Below the pieces are notes generated by a model. It searched no databases and was not told the DNA's origin. It saw only the letters and a program-made list of their open reading frames with translations. A stretch of DNA of 64,000 nucleotides from Pagrus major (Eukaryota; Chordata; Actinopteri; Spariformes; Sparidae): the NCBI RefSeq assembly GCF_040436345.1, contig NC_133221.1, positions 32,276,589-32,340,588 of the forward strand, read 5' to 3'. Made by a program: the position numbers and the translations under genes. Positions 23,215 to 51,645 of this stretch are shown in pieces; positions within the stretch are counted from its first letter, which is position 1, and every line of letters begins with the position of its first letter.

Positions 23215-26200
23215 CTATGACAAATTGGGGCTAGGAGCAGGGCTGTTGGAGCTGTTGTCCTGATTTGCGGCCTGGCTTCCTCGTGGCGGAACCTCTATAA
23301 TACGAGGTTTGTCAATGATGCGAGCATGGCGGTCGCCTTTCTCTACAATTCCGATTATCCATGCTCCGCCCGCTGCCCCCTGACCTCCAGCTCCAGAGCT
23401 CTGGCTCTTCATCTCTGAGCAAAACTTGGCTGCCTGCTCTCTGGGCAGACACACCAGTAGCCCACCTGAAGGAAAGGAGAGGACGAAGGGTTTAGGGTCA
23501 ACACTGATTATAATATTATACGCTTTCAAACAATCAAATCATGGCTAAATACCAGAGCTGCACAATTAATTAATATTTTGATGAAACTGCAATATGGCCG
23601 AGGACAATATCCAAATCACAGAAGTTGCAATTTTTTTTACTGTGCTGCAGAGATGACCTTGTCTACAAATCTGGTTCTACAGATGTGTTTGTTTGTTACA
23701 GAGCACAATGAACATATCCTGATCTTGAACCCATTTAAGTCATGTTTTTGGGGCTTGGAGCCATTATTTGATAGGGCAGCCAGGAGTCAGACAAGAACAG
23801 GAGGCAGAGAGAGGAAGTCATGCAGCAAAGGCTTTATCTGCAGAGCGCTGTGTTAATTCACTGCTGATGCAAACCCAACATTTCCTAGTGCTGCAGCTTT
23901 ACATTCAAAACATTTAACACATGGCCCTATCCAATACATATTACTATGGTCATTCAAAGATATACAGACAACACTTCTGTGTGTTAATCTGTTTTCATAC
24001 CAGAAGTCTCTGCTGACGTGCCCTGAATCAAGTTGAACAGGTTTCCACAGGCTTTACTGATGGCAGCCATCTTGGCTAGGATTGGTAGGTTGTGGATGAC
24101 GAATGCCACCTCATTTCGTTGCTGTGCTGCCAGGTTGTTGGCGTGACCTAGCAACCCGAAACCTGTCACATCTGTTGCAGCGTGGGCCTGGAACTTGTGC
24201 ATTAGCCCTGCCGCTGGGGACAAAAACATCAATATGGATGAGTCCTGACAGACAAACTTTGTATCATAACTATAAAATGTGACGGAAAGCTAAAATGTGG
24301 AGCCAAGCTAAATGGGCGTTCAGTCAATCATTTATTATTATTCTTAATGAGGTGAAAGCCTGCAAGACTGAGTAAATTCAAGTCACTGGTGTGGAGGCAC
24401 ACAGAACAAGCTCTTATACAATCTCTCAGCTATAAATTAAACAGTAAATGCATTTCCTTGATCAGTGATGACTGCAGAATTTCAGGACGTAATGAACAAA
24501 GTGTATAGTACCTGTCCGGTTTAGCGTTGCCATGGAGAACATGGCTTCCTGATAGGCCTCTTTAACTTCCTCTTTGGTGACGACTAGCTTGATCTTGTTC
24601 CACCTTTCAGGCTGGTAGGATATAAAAACAGAGACACATAATGGCAGAGGGGTGAGGAGTGGGAGCACAGAAACATGTCAATGTAATAACAACACTACAA
24701 ATACTGTTCATATGAGCACAGTTGTCGTGTCTCGACTTCTTATTCTTTGTTTGTTCAAAAAGGTTTTTCAGAGTTTCCAAACTCACCAATAGAAATAAAA
24801 AAGAGTCCTCAAAGCTGAGTGCGATAATGCTTTATTGCCTTCAATAAGAACATGAGATCAAACGAGACACAAACCTGTAAAAAAGTGTATCTGGCTTCGT
24901 ATACTGAATGCTTTCCTTGTATCTACTAAGACGGGACAGTGAGCCCCACGACTCATCCAATCACTCTACTTTGTTCCACTCCTCATTGGATTTCACTGAC
25001 ACAGCTGTTTTCCATTATGACTATCTCTTCTTACCGGGACATGCTTTGAACTCTTGTTGGCGCGACATAGTGGATGATCGCTATGCTTTAAACCCTCTTT
25101 GGAGGAATCTGGCTGACGCTCGCTAATGAGGTGTCTGCCCCTTGAGTGAATTCAGCTGCGTTCAAAGCTACAAAAGCCTGCTGCAGGACCTGAGATAGTC
25201 CAAGATGGCGTCGACCCCAAAATTCATTAGGCTCTAGAGAAGCGCTTTGCAGAATATGGCCTTGAGCTTTATCTGAACTCCCTCCAACTGTACATCCCCT
25301 CCTCTGAGCCTCTACTGACATTTCACACTCATGGTTTCACATTTCAGTGCTTCAACTGTTAGGTGCTTATTCAATCAGCTGATGTGGAATAACACATTTC
25401 TATCCATCTATCGTGATTTCTTCACACATGATTATTACTTAACACACTCACAGCCGTTATTATGGATTGATTATATTATTCTACAGAGTGGCTCACCTGA
25501 TCGAGCCACTGGTGAGCATTCACAGCCACCTGCGTTCCCAGAGGTTTAGTCAGAACCAACACATCGCCTGGTACAGCACCGTCCGGCCTGGAATAAAAAA
25601 AACCCCACACACTTATTGCTGCTTTTGTTTTTATCTAATTAGTTTTAGAACCTCTCCACAAATGCCAGGCACCGCTAACTTAACTAGCAGGCTGTGTCGC
25701 TTAATCTCAAAATAACATTAAAGAAAGAGGAAGGAAGTACTTGTATATTTTATCTAATGCCAAATGAATATGTGCAGTTATAAAAGATGCAGGACCACAG
25801 CAACAGTTTTGACTCACATGATGAACTCATTAGGCTGACAGACGACTGATGCTACTCCTCCTACGATGATCCAGGGGTTGATCACTGTCTGGCCTCCCGT
25901 TACAGAAGTCCCTCCCTCCTCTGCAGCATCACGAAAACCCTGAATCATCAGCGGCATCACCCGCTCACGATCCTGTGTTGTACATGCACATACAGATGAT
26001 ACTGAATCATGAAAGAAGACTCTAGAGAAATGGACAAATACTACATATGTAAACTCCCCCAGTCAAAGATCTGTTAAAAATATATACTTCACTCATACTT
26101 ACTCACAAAAGTGGCGTCAAAAAATAAAAGCAAAGTCAAGACCTTGGTATCTACCTACAAACACACCTTGTCATTCATCTTCTGGCTGACACTCAGCAGC

Positions 26201-28215
26201 ATCAGCATGTTGTCACACTCTGTGATGCCCATGGCGTAGAGGTCACTGAGGACATTAGCACATGCTATCCTGCCCTGAGAGAAAGACAGAGAGCAAAAAC
26301 TAGTCAAAACAGGCAAACGCCTTTAAGAATTGTTATCACATCTTTAAAATGATTATGTTTGACATGGGTGAATCAAGTTGGAACTAGGCCTGGGCTATAT
26401 GGTCAAAAAGTCTATCATGATGGTGAAGTTTCATATCGGCAGATATCATTAATTGTTGAGCTAAATAAAAATACTGTCATACTTATATATACATGAAGTG
26501 GCCCTCAAATGATGAGGATTGACTCAGAGTATCCTCCATGCAAAATGGTGACGTACTCCCCTGCGTGGCAATTATCAGTGCCAAGTTCAGCCGAGAACAA
26601 TAGTTTGTAAAAAGGTCCTATCAGTCGAGCTCTAGCCCAGAATTGGTTTCCATGTCCTATTTAAAACATTAACTTTGGACTGTAGGAGACGGGTCAAAAA
26701 GTCCAAGGGTATATATTCCATTATTGTCTTATGCCATCAATTGAAGGAGCTTTATCCAAAATCCAGCGAAGGAGAATATTTTTCCTGGCACTAAGTATCA
26801 AAACATTATAGAGTTTTTTCTTATACATATTAGTTATACGGCCATTGGGAAGACTCAAGAGCAGAGAAACTGGGTCAAGTTTGAACTCCATTTTAAAATT
26901 TTTTTGAATTTCAAATAAGACATCATTCCAGTACAAGACCAGAGACAGTCAGTGAGATTGCCAATCTCTATTTAATATTTGAGACATAACGGAGAAACAT
27001 CTTTTCTATATTTAGAGATATGGTTTGGAGCCACATGTGCTCTGTGTAGTATCTTGAGCTGTAACACTCTTGTCCGTTATTTTCCTTGCATTGTCCTAGA
27101 TATTTTCCCACAGGTCCTCTGTTATCACTACACCCAGTTCCCTCTCCCAGGTCTCGCCCAGTGCCAGAGATCTAACATTCGAGCAGTCCTTCAAACTGTA
27201 AAAGAAAGCACTAATGGAAGCATCCCCTTCAGCAAGAAGCATTTGTTTCTCAATTTGTGTGACATTCATATTACGTGTCTTTTGTAATGAAGTCGCTAAT
27301 CTGCAAATAAGGAAAAGATCCCTTCTTGATATGTCACATTTCTGTCATGAAGAAACATAATTTTTAACCCAATCAGCTATGTCTCTTAAATGTGCACTCA
27401 GTTGGTATCTTTTAATATCTGGGAGGTCCAGTCCTCCCATGTCACTTGGTAATTACAACACAGACATCCCAGTCTTCCAACAACAGCCAGATATTTGATG
27501 TTACTATCTGGATAGTAGGTCAAGAGCATCATTGTTGTTAGCTGTTAGCGGCTGTTGCTCCTCTTCCACTGTAGAGAAGCTAGGCAGCCAAAGTAGCACA
27601 TTTTTAAATTAGTTTATTTTATTGGCAATCTGACAGAAATATCACCGATACTGATAATAGCAAAAATGTGAATATTGGCCCCGATAATCAGCCAGGGCCA
27701 ATAATCAGTCCATCCCTAGTCAGTTCAATCAATCAACAGTAAGTTGTTCATATGAAGAGACCTGTCTTATTTCTCTGTTGTATGATTACTACTACTTTTT
27801 AACATAACTTCTAACTTTTTACTCACTTGTTGGGTAGACTTCCTGGTGACTAAAGTCATTGTTAGCGGTGGCCCTAGTCTTTGTTTGTGTGTTTGAACAG
27901 CTTACTTCCTGGATAGTTCATGTTGAGCATTGGCAGGGTGCACGTGCATGTTGTGCTTCATAGAGGGAAACACCTGCCAGTAACTCACCATCATGTATGG
28001 ATCCTCTACCAGAGGGTAGAAGAAGTCTGTGGTCTGGACCAGGGAGAGTCCTCCATGCCTCAGAGGAATAACACAGCAGTCCATCCCGACACCTGGAAAC
28101 ACACCACAGCCAGGGGGCAAAGTTGCAATGTTTCTCAATGCAACACAATAGCCTTACAATAAATATGAGTTGTTTAAAGTGTTCAGTTTTTTTATAGTGA
28201 GAATACTACTTTCGT

Positions 28216-28273
<58 letters not shown>

Positions 28274-29164
28274 TGTGGCGACAGTGAGGCTCACAGAACT
28301 GTTACATAGGATTGCATTACAATGTATGAACAGTACAGGCTTTTCTATGTCCGTGGTCACTCTGTAACTACACGTGCTGTAGGTGGCTCTACATATAAAG
28401 GCAGTAAACTAAGGAAGTTAGGAATTTTAAGTACTATTGCAGCACTTTAACTCGGGATTGCCAAACTCCTTTACTGGAAGAAATGTGACTAAGAGCATGA
28501 ACTTTGCACTTAAAGCATCACAGTCATTTGCGCTGAGTCATCTACCGTCTGGGAATTTGACAACTCACGGAACTGGTGTGCTCTTCTTGAACACTACTAG
28601 CTACTATCTATAACGCACTTACTATGTGACTTGGCGATAATGGTAACTTACAACTAGCTATAGCCAAGTCGGTTATGTAACAAATCCAATGGTTGATGAT
28701 TACTAAAGACAAACTGTTTTGATTCGCACATAGCTGTCCATCTGTCAAACGAGCTGCCAAATGACTTATCAAAAGCTAGCATCGTTAGCAAGAGTTACGC
28801 TAGCTAACTAACGTTAATGATTAAGGTTTCTGGCAAGATGTATGGGACATAATGGCTAACTATGCTAATTCAGAATTCGTTCCTTACCGAGTCGGGGTCC
28901 GGGCAACGGTTGGCCGAAGTCCGATACTTGGTCTCCGGCCTTTCCTGACCCGTCGGCCCGGTCCGCCTCCAGTCCCGCCAGGAGTTTGAGCAGAGCCTCC
29001 TGCGGGACCTTGCAGCCTCATCCCTTCAGGTCCGAAAAGGCTGTGAGACGGAACCCGCGCTCCAGGCCGTGCTCCTCGGGTTTGAAAGGCTTGTATCCGG
29101 GGGGAAAACACCCCTCGGTTCCTACCGCCTCTGCCGAGGGAGGAGGAGAAGTTGAGCCCGACAT
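23215..29164 (-). CDS. sephs2: Selenophosphate synthetase 2, selenoprotein (8 coding exons, in-frame TGA = Sec at codon 49)
   Basis: Makes monoselenophosphate from selenide and ATP, the selenium donor for selenocysteine tRNA (family knowledge); cytosolic. Minus-strand exons: 29164-28888, 28092-27989, 26274-26167, 25972-25818, 25587-25497, 24611-24512, 24213-24001, 23465-23215; every border is GT-AG and the phases join to 432 codons plus TAG at 23217-23215 (human SEPHS2 is about 448). Codon 49 is TGA (29020-29018) in the context [17 protein letters not shown], exactly where SPS2 carries catalytic Sec. Exon 2 has [20 protein letters not shown] and LVEDPYMM, exon 4 [12 protein letters not shown], exon 5 [11 protein letters not shown], exon 7 [15 protein letters not shown]; the last exon contains [23 protein letters not shown] and the TGA distinguish it from SEPHS1, which has a non-Sec residue there. 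A SECIS element lies about 800 nt after the stop. Confidence 0.97.
26380..26640. mobile_element. Possible hAT-type MITE in the sephs2 intron between exons 2 and 3
   Basis: TAGGCCTGGGCTATATGGTC at the left and CTCTAGCCCAG at the right resemble the GGGCTAGA/GGGCGATATGG ends of common fish hAT MITEs. No clean TSD seen. Confidence 0.35.
26690..27460 (-). mobile_element. L1-like LINE ORF2 C-terminal fragment
   Basis: The minus frame near 27440-27360 reads [20 protein letters not shown], then RDIADWVKN. Further on (26936-26721) it has [20 protein letters not shown] and [20 protein letters not shown]. These are the conserved L1 ORF2 carboxy-terminal segments. Located in the intron between sephs2 exons 2 and 3; 5'-truncated and mutated. 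Confidence 0.8.
28217..28271. repeat. (TG)n microsatellite in sephs2 intron 1
   Basis: About 27 TG units. Confidence 0.95.
29018..29020 (-). other. sephs2: UGA selenocysteine codon (recoded stop) of sephs2
   Basis: TGA in exon 1, codon 49, in frame from the ATG at 29164 with 43 further open codons to the exon-1 donor at 28888|28887. The flanking residues G-U-G-C-K-V-P are the conserved active-site loop of Sec-containing selenophosphate synthetases. Standard ORF calling stops here, so exon 1 appears as two unrelated pieces. Confidence 0.95.
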
Positions 29165-30059
29165 ACCTGGCTAAGGACGTCTGCAGCTACACAAAGCCAG
29201 TCGCGTACTCCAGTAAATAGAGACGCGAAGATGAATGGAGCGTGCGTCCGGCGAGCGCTTCTTGGAGTAAGAGCCTAGCGTACAGTTAGCCATAATAAAA
29301 CTGATACGACTTCCTGTCGGAACCTTCGGTGTAAAACATGTCCATGCATGATTAGGAGTATAAAATACATACATATACCAGATAACTTGGACATAGGACT
29401 TGGATGACTACAATATTAGAAAAAGGTAGTTTAAACCCATAGCGCAGTCAGTGATATAGGAGAAAGCGTCTTATTTTGAAGGCGGATTTGATGATTTTCA
29501 GTCTCTGTCTGGGCTTCCGCTCGACGCAGCACAGGAAGTTTGGAAAGCGTTACCACATGCCCTCGCTGTCAGGTGTGTCATTGTATTGTCAAGTATTTTT
29601 AGTCGATCCATTTATCTGTTATAGGCGTATTACTTTGAAAACATGAAACACGTTGTAACACCCACCCTGTCACGTAGTAAATATTGCCGTTGTTATGAAG
29701 TTTGAGAGAATAAAAAGGACAACAATTATGATTTTTCCCGAATCGTACTAAATGGTTTCTTCCTAGTTGAAGCGAGAAAGAAAGCTCACTAAAAAGAGGG
29801 TTAATCTATCAACCTACACAAAGTCAGATCAGTATAACACTCCTAAAAGTGAGTCACCCAATCTTAACAATGCAATTACATAAAAATCTATTGGAAATTG
29901 GAATAAACACCTTGTACATAAAATGATCGATGAAAACTGTTATTCTTTCATGCTGGAACTTGAAACAACTGTATAAGTGACAAAGTGACTTCCTCTCTCT
30001 GAGACCACTTTCCTATGGTGAGATCCTAGCGACCATGAGAACTGTGTTGCATGGTTCTG
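29165..30059. promoter_or_regulatory. sephs2 5' flank, probable promoter region
   Basis: GC-rich around 28880-29240, falling off after about 29330. About 400 bp upstream of sephs2, on the plus strand, ATGCCCTCGCTGTCAG is followed by GTGTGTCA (29550-29575), which could be a first exon/donor of a divergent transcript, but no downstream exon was found. No TATA box is evident. Confidence 0.35.
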
Positions 30060-30350
30060 CACGTGATTGGTGGGAGACAGTAAGAGAGAGAATCCAAACA
30101 TGGGGAGACTTTCAGGGTGCTTTCCTGGCATCTTTTCTTCCTGAGGACTATGTTGACGTTCTCGAAGAAAAGATGCCATGAAAGCACTCTGAAAGTCTTC
30201 CCATGTTCAGATTCTCTCTCTTACTGTCTCCCACCAATCATTCTGATTCTGTCTCTCTCTCATTCTGAATCTGTCCCTGACCCAATGAGTACCTCATCTC
30301 ATGAGACTGCCAGTCAGAAACCCTGGTCTGTTTAGGCCCTATCGTGTTTT
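29990..30350 (+). mobile_element. Retrotransposon gag-like fragment forming an inverted repeat
   Basis: Plus-strand words DWWETVRERIQTWGDFQGAF resemble an LTR-retrotransposon gag capsid (WW...R...TW..F...F). Positions 30065-30140 and 30164-30239 are near-perfect reverse complements (76 bp arms, 23-bp spacer), so the fragment folds on itself. Confidence 0.6.
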
Positions 30351-30689
30351 CTTGGCTGCCCCACATCATTCTAGTGAGGAATCTGTGTTTATTCTTGAAC
30401 CCTTTGAAACCCAAGCCCCTATACACCTTCACTTTTAACATTTTATTTCACTTGTGCTTGTAGGAGCACATTTCAGTTTGATTATCCCCTGAAGAGGCAT
30501 TTGTTTATTGATTTATTGTCCAAGTAGCTGACATTGGGCATCCCCTCTAGATTGACATGTTTTTTGTTTGTATTTTTATGTCGGTTGGGCTGGCTTGTAA
30601 GCATTTTACTGCCAGTACCACCACCTAGATTTATGAGAAAAATTTAATTCAAACGGCGAAGAAACCATATACCTTGGATAAATAAAGAA

Positions 30690-32715
30690 TAAAGTGGTTC
30701 ATGAGAGCCGCTTATTTACCACACTGAGGAATAAGGTTGTAACAGAGCTCAGACAGGCACAAGCAACATTTTTCATTGATGCTATTCTTGAAGCAAAGGG
30801 TAGTAACAACGGAATCTGGCAGAATTTAAAACAACAAAACAACAACAAAAAAACAGGGAAATCTAATGAAATCAATAAAACAATAGAACTAAATATGGAG
30901 GGAATTGTGAACCATGGTCCCAGTAAAGTGGCAACAGCATTTAATTCTTATTTTATTGATTCTACAAACACTCTATCTCAAAATTTTTCTGAATCTAAGT
31001 ACTCTCTCACCCCTCTAAATACTGATGCTCCCATTCTGACTTTTAGAGAAGTGACCAACTCCAAAATAACTATGATTATTTCTCCCATCAATGGTTCAAG
31101 GGCAAAGGGTGTTTATGGGATGGACACAGTATTTATTAAAGGGTTATATATAAGGAGGCACTCATCCCTCCTATATATATATACATATATATATATATAG
31201 ACAGACCCATCAGTATTCTTCCAGTAGTATCAAAAATAGCAGAAAAATGGATCTCTGAACAGATAACTCATTTGAATGCTGGGTCCTTCTCATTGCATCC
31301 TATGCAATTTGGGTTTTGTAAATATCATTCCACGGAAACTGCTTATTGTTTTCTTTTGGAAAATATTAATACTAAGTTGGATAAGGGAGGAGTGGTAGGG
31401 GCCATTTTTCTTGGTTTAATGAAAGTCTTTGATTTGGTTAGTCATGATTAATTACCAAGTTATCAAAGTATAATTTAACCTGATGTTATTAAATGGATAA
31501 AATCATATCTAACAGATAGAAAACAATGTGTTCATGTGGATCATAAAATTTCACAAATGTTGGACAGTCATGTGGGTGTACCACAAGGTTAAATTTTGGG
31601 TCCTCTGTTATTTAGTTTCTATATTAATGACATACCTGAAGTCTGCCCATCCATTGTTACCTGTCAGATGTATGCTGATGACACGGTCATATGTCTACAT
31701 GCAAAAACAAGAGGCAAGCCGCAGAAGAGCTATCAGCTTCAATGGTCAATATCTCAACTGGTTCACAAACCAGCAACTCAATATTAATAAAACTGTATGT
31801 ATGTTTTTCTCCAAGTCTGCAAATAGAGATCCAGACACAGATGTTAAAGTAGAAGGGAGAAGACTCTCAGTGGTGCACGAGTTTAAATATTTGGGAATAA
31901 TTCACATTCCAAACACAAGTTAAAAAAGTTGTGAACAAATTCAAATCTGGCAAATTTCAGACACATCAGGAATAATTTAACTACAGATACAGCTCTGACT
32001 TTAACGTTGTACATCAATGCCATGATTCCTTCACACATGAACTATTGTCTTACCAGCTGGACACAGACAGGTAGTACCACATTACAATCAGTAGAGACAG
32101 TTTACAAACAAACCCTGAAAACATTGGATAAAAAGTCAAATTCATATCACCGTTGTAAAATTTAAATTAAATATGACTTTTCAAACTGGGAAAACATTTT
32201 CAAATTTGCAGGTATTTTACTTGTGTATAAAAGTTTTCACGGTATGAAAATTAGAAAATCAAATATGCTGTCATAACCTGGGATAAAGTGATTATGTCTG
32301 TCTTTACTAACTTCTTATGTCCACGTGCTTTTGTCTGCACTTATGCTATTTTGTCTGTGCTTATGTGCTTGGTACTTTTGTCCGTCTTCAAATGCTTATG
32401 TGTTTTGATGTGCTTATGTGCTGATGTGCTTTTATCTGTGCCTATATGCCACGTGATAAATTGTTCTTGACTGTGTTGTGTTTTTCATATGCCATCAACC
32501 TGCCAGGGACAGCTTTCATGGTCGTGAAATTTGTGTAATTTTACTTGTTTGTGCTTATGTGCTGTGTTTTTATTTGTTTTCTTAATGCCATCAACCTGCC
32601 AGGGACTGCAGTTGAAAATTAGCCTGTATGGCTAAATCTGGCACATTTACATCATAGACTCTGGTGCTCATGTTTATTAATGTACATTGTCCCTTCTTTA
32701 AATAAAATAAACAAA
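30690..32715 (+). mobile_element. Degenerate non-LTR retrotransposon (Expander/RTE-X-like) with 3' UTR
   Basis: In broken frames: ESRLFTTLRNKVVTELRQAQ at the start, then RT segments HVGVPQG.ILGPLLFSFYIN with ADDTVI, and NINKTVCMFFSK with YLGI. Later come YINAMIPSHMNYCLTSWTQT and YKQTLKTLDKKSN. The tail has CCATCAACCTGCCAGGGACT twice and ends near CTTCTTTAAATAAAATAAAC. This order and wording fit an Expander-type fish LINE. Frameshifts and stops throughout. Confidence 0.78.
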
Positions 32716-33921
<1,206 letters not shown>

Positions 33922-33944
33922 TGGTGTGCTGAGCTATGCTCATG

Positions 33945-50092
<16,148 letters not shown>

Positions 50093-51645
50093 CCCTATAG
50101 AAAAACGTGAAGATAATTACATATACATACACACATCAACATATCAATACACAATACCACTGCACAAAACAATGTAGTGATGAAGTCTGTTTCCCTGTGC
50201 GATTCCCTTGACCTTAACTTGAACGTTTTCAGAGATGCTTAACCTGACCGCAATCTTATTTCTGCTACACCTAACATCACCTAGACGCGCATTCATCATA
50301 TACTGACACATGGCATACCACGCCTCATCCCCGTTAGGCGGCCTGGGGCAGCGACTTTCACTTTCAGTTCAATCTCCTGTCAAAATCCTTTTCCATTCCA
50401 TGTCATCCATCTGGCCTGCTGATAGCTTTTCTGTGTGAAGTGTAAATGGGGAAGTGTCCGTCCCTCTTACCTACAGCACATTCAGGTGTCGGTGAACAGG
50501 GTGAAAACATTACGTCATCCGAATTACCATGAGGCAAAGAGATCGACTGAGACACATATAGCTTGTTTTGTATATTTATTTACAGCATAAGGAGAAGTAA
50601 AACCACTATTCATCATTTCCAAACGCTGACACAATCAAAAGCGACTGATCAATTCATATTTACTACAGTTAACTTTACAACGATGTTGTTTCCTTCCTCA
50701 CACTAAAACAGGATCAAATCAGTATTAAGTACACCACCAACGTACAAAACTTCTCTTACCCTTTTATTCTTTTTCAGTTTGGTTGTCCGGAATTAAAGGC
50801 AGCCGAGCTGTCACCTACACACAACCTGTTAGTAGCGTTGCTATTTAGCCAACGTTAGAAAGCTGGCTAATGCTAAACAGCTAACGATTTAGCTTAGTTT
50901 CTAAGCTAACTAGGATAATTTAGCCAACAAGTAGCTAGGTAATCTGAGGCATTTGTTGACTGATATAAACAACGACCTAAATCAACAAACTGTATATCTT
51001 CCGAAAGGCATTTTCCCCAGTTTAACAGAGTTCTGGTAATTCGCTGTGCGTGTTTCAGATGGGTTGAGGTTATCTGTCAAAGCCGAGGCGAGTGTTGTTA
51101 ACGTTAGCTCAGGAAACGCGAGACTTCGTTCGGCCCTAAATTCAGTCTTTCAGTCAGCACTTCCTGTCAGTTTACCAAGGACCTGGAATCCAGCCTGAGG
51201 ATACACCAAACATTACATAGACTGTTTGCTGTATGTTGCTTAAAATTCTTCTAAAAAATATTTTTGATTACATAAGCTTACATTGAGCGAACTCCACCGC
51301 TGATGTCGATCACCAGTGAGTTATTCATTTGAACCAAACCTCAGTGCAAGAATGAACTTTCACTCTAAATATATCAGTCATTGCTACCAGACAGATAAAA
51401 TTCATGTGATGGTATGTTGAATTTCTTTTTTTTAAAACCTTCAACGCAAACAACACTCTGGGTTGGTATGGGCGGCTTCCAATATATTCACGGTATCCAG
51501 CCTGGAAGCGAGTTATGCCTGGGAGGCTAAACTCAGGGCATTTCAGTCCCGCTGCCTCAGGAAACCCCCTTCCTTCCTTCTTCCGCAGTAGCTGACTGCT
51601 GCACCAAAGCTTCTTTGGCTGTGTGCGCAAAGTGCAAGAAGGGAC
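50093..51645. promoter_or_regulatory. Shared 5' region between divergent ikbkg (-) and tmed4 (+)
   Basis: The two start codons are 1.55 kb apart in head-to-head orientation. ikbkg needs a non-coding first exon in this interval, because an acceptor sits right at its ATG, so the true inter-transcript gap is shorter. Sequence around 50800-51200 lacks repeats apart from several GTTAGC/GCTAGC-type words and contains GC-richer blocks. No TATA box is obvious. A short bidirectional promoter is the simplest reading but is inferred from layout only. Confidence 0.5.

Noticed and set aside
22881-23234. His/Thr-rich and Val/Cys-rich ORFs over 22.9-23.2 kb
   Set aside because: Translations of the CA/GT microsatellite in the sephs2 3' UTR.
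24830-25330. Plus-strand ORF starting near 24.9 kb inside sephs2
   Set aside because: No family recognised, no splice partners and intronic position between sephs2 exons 5 and 6; left as unexplained intron sequence.
28884-29111. ORF over sephs2 exon 1 in another minus frame
   Set aside because: GC-rich shadow frame of the real exon; the correct frame contains the recoded TGA.
23215-29164. SEPHS1 as the identity of the synthetase
   Set aside because: It has an in-frame TGA with a SECIS and the [13 protein letters not shown] segment of SEPHS2; SEPHS1 has a standard codon there.
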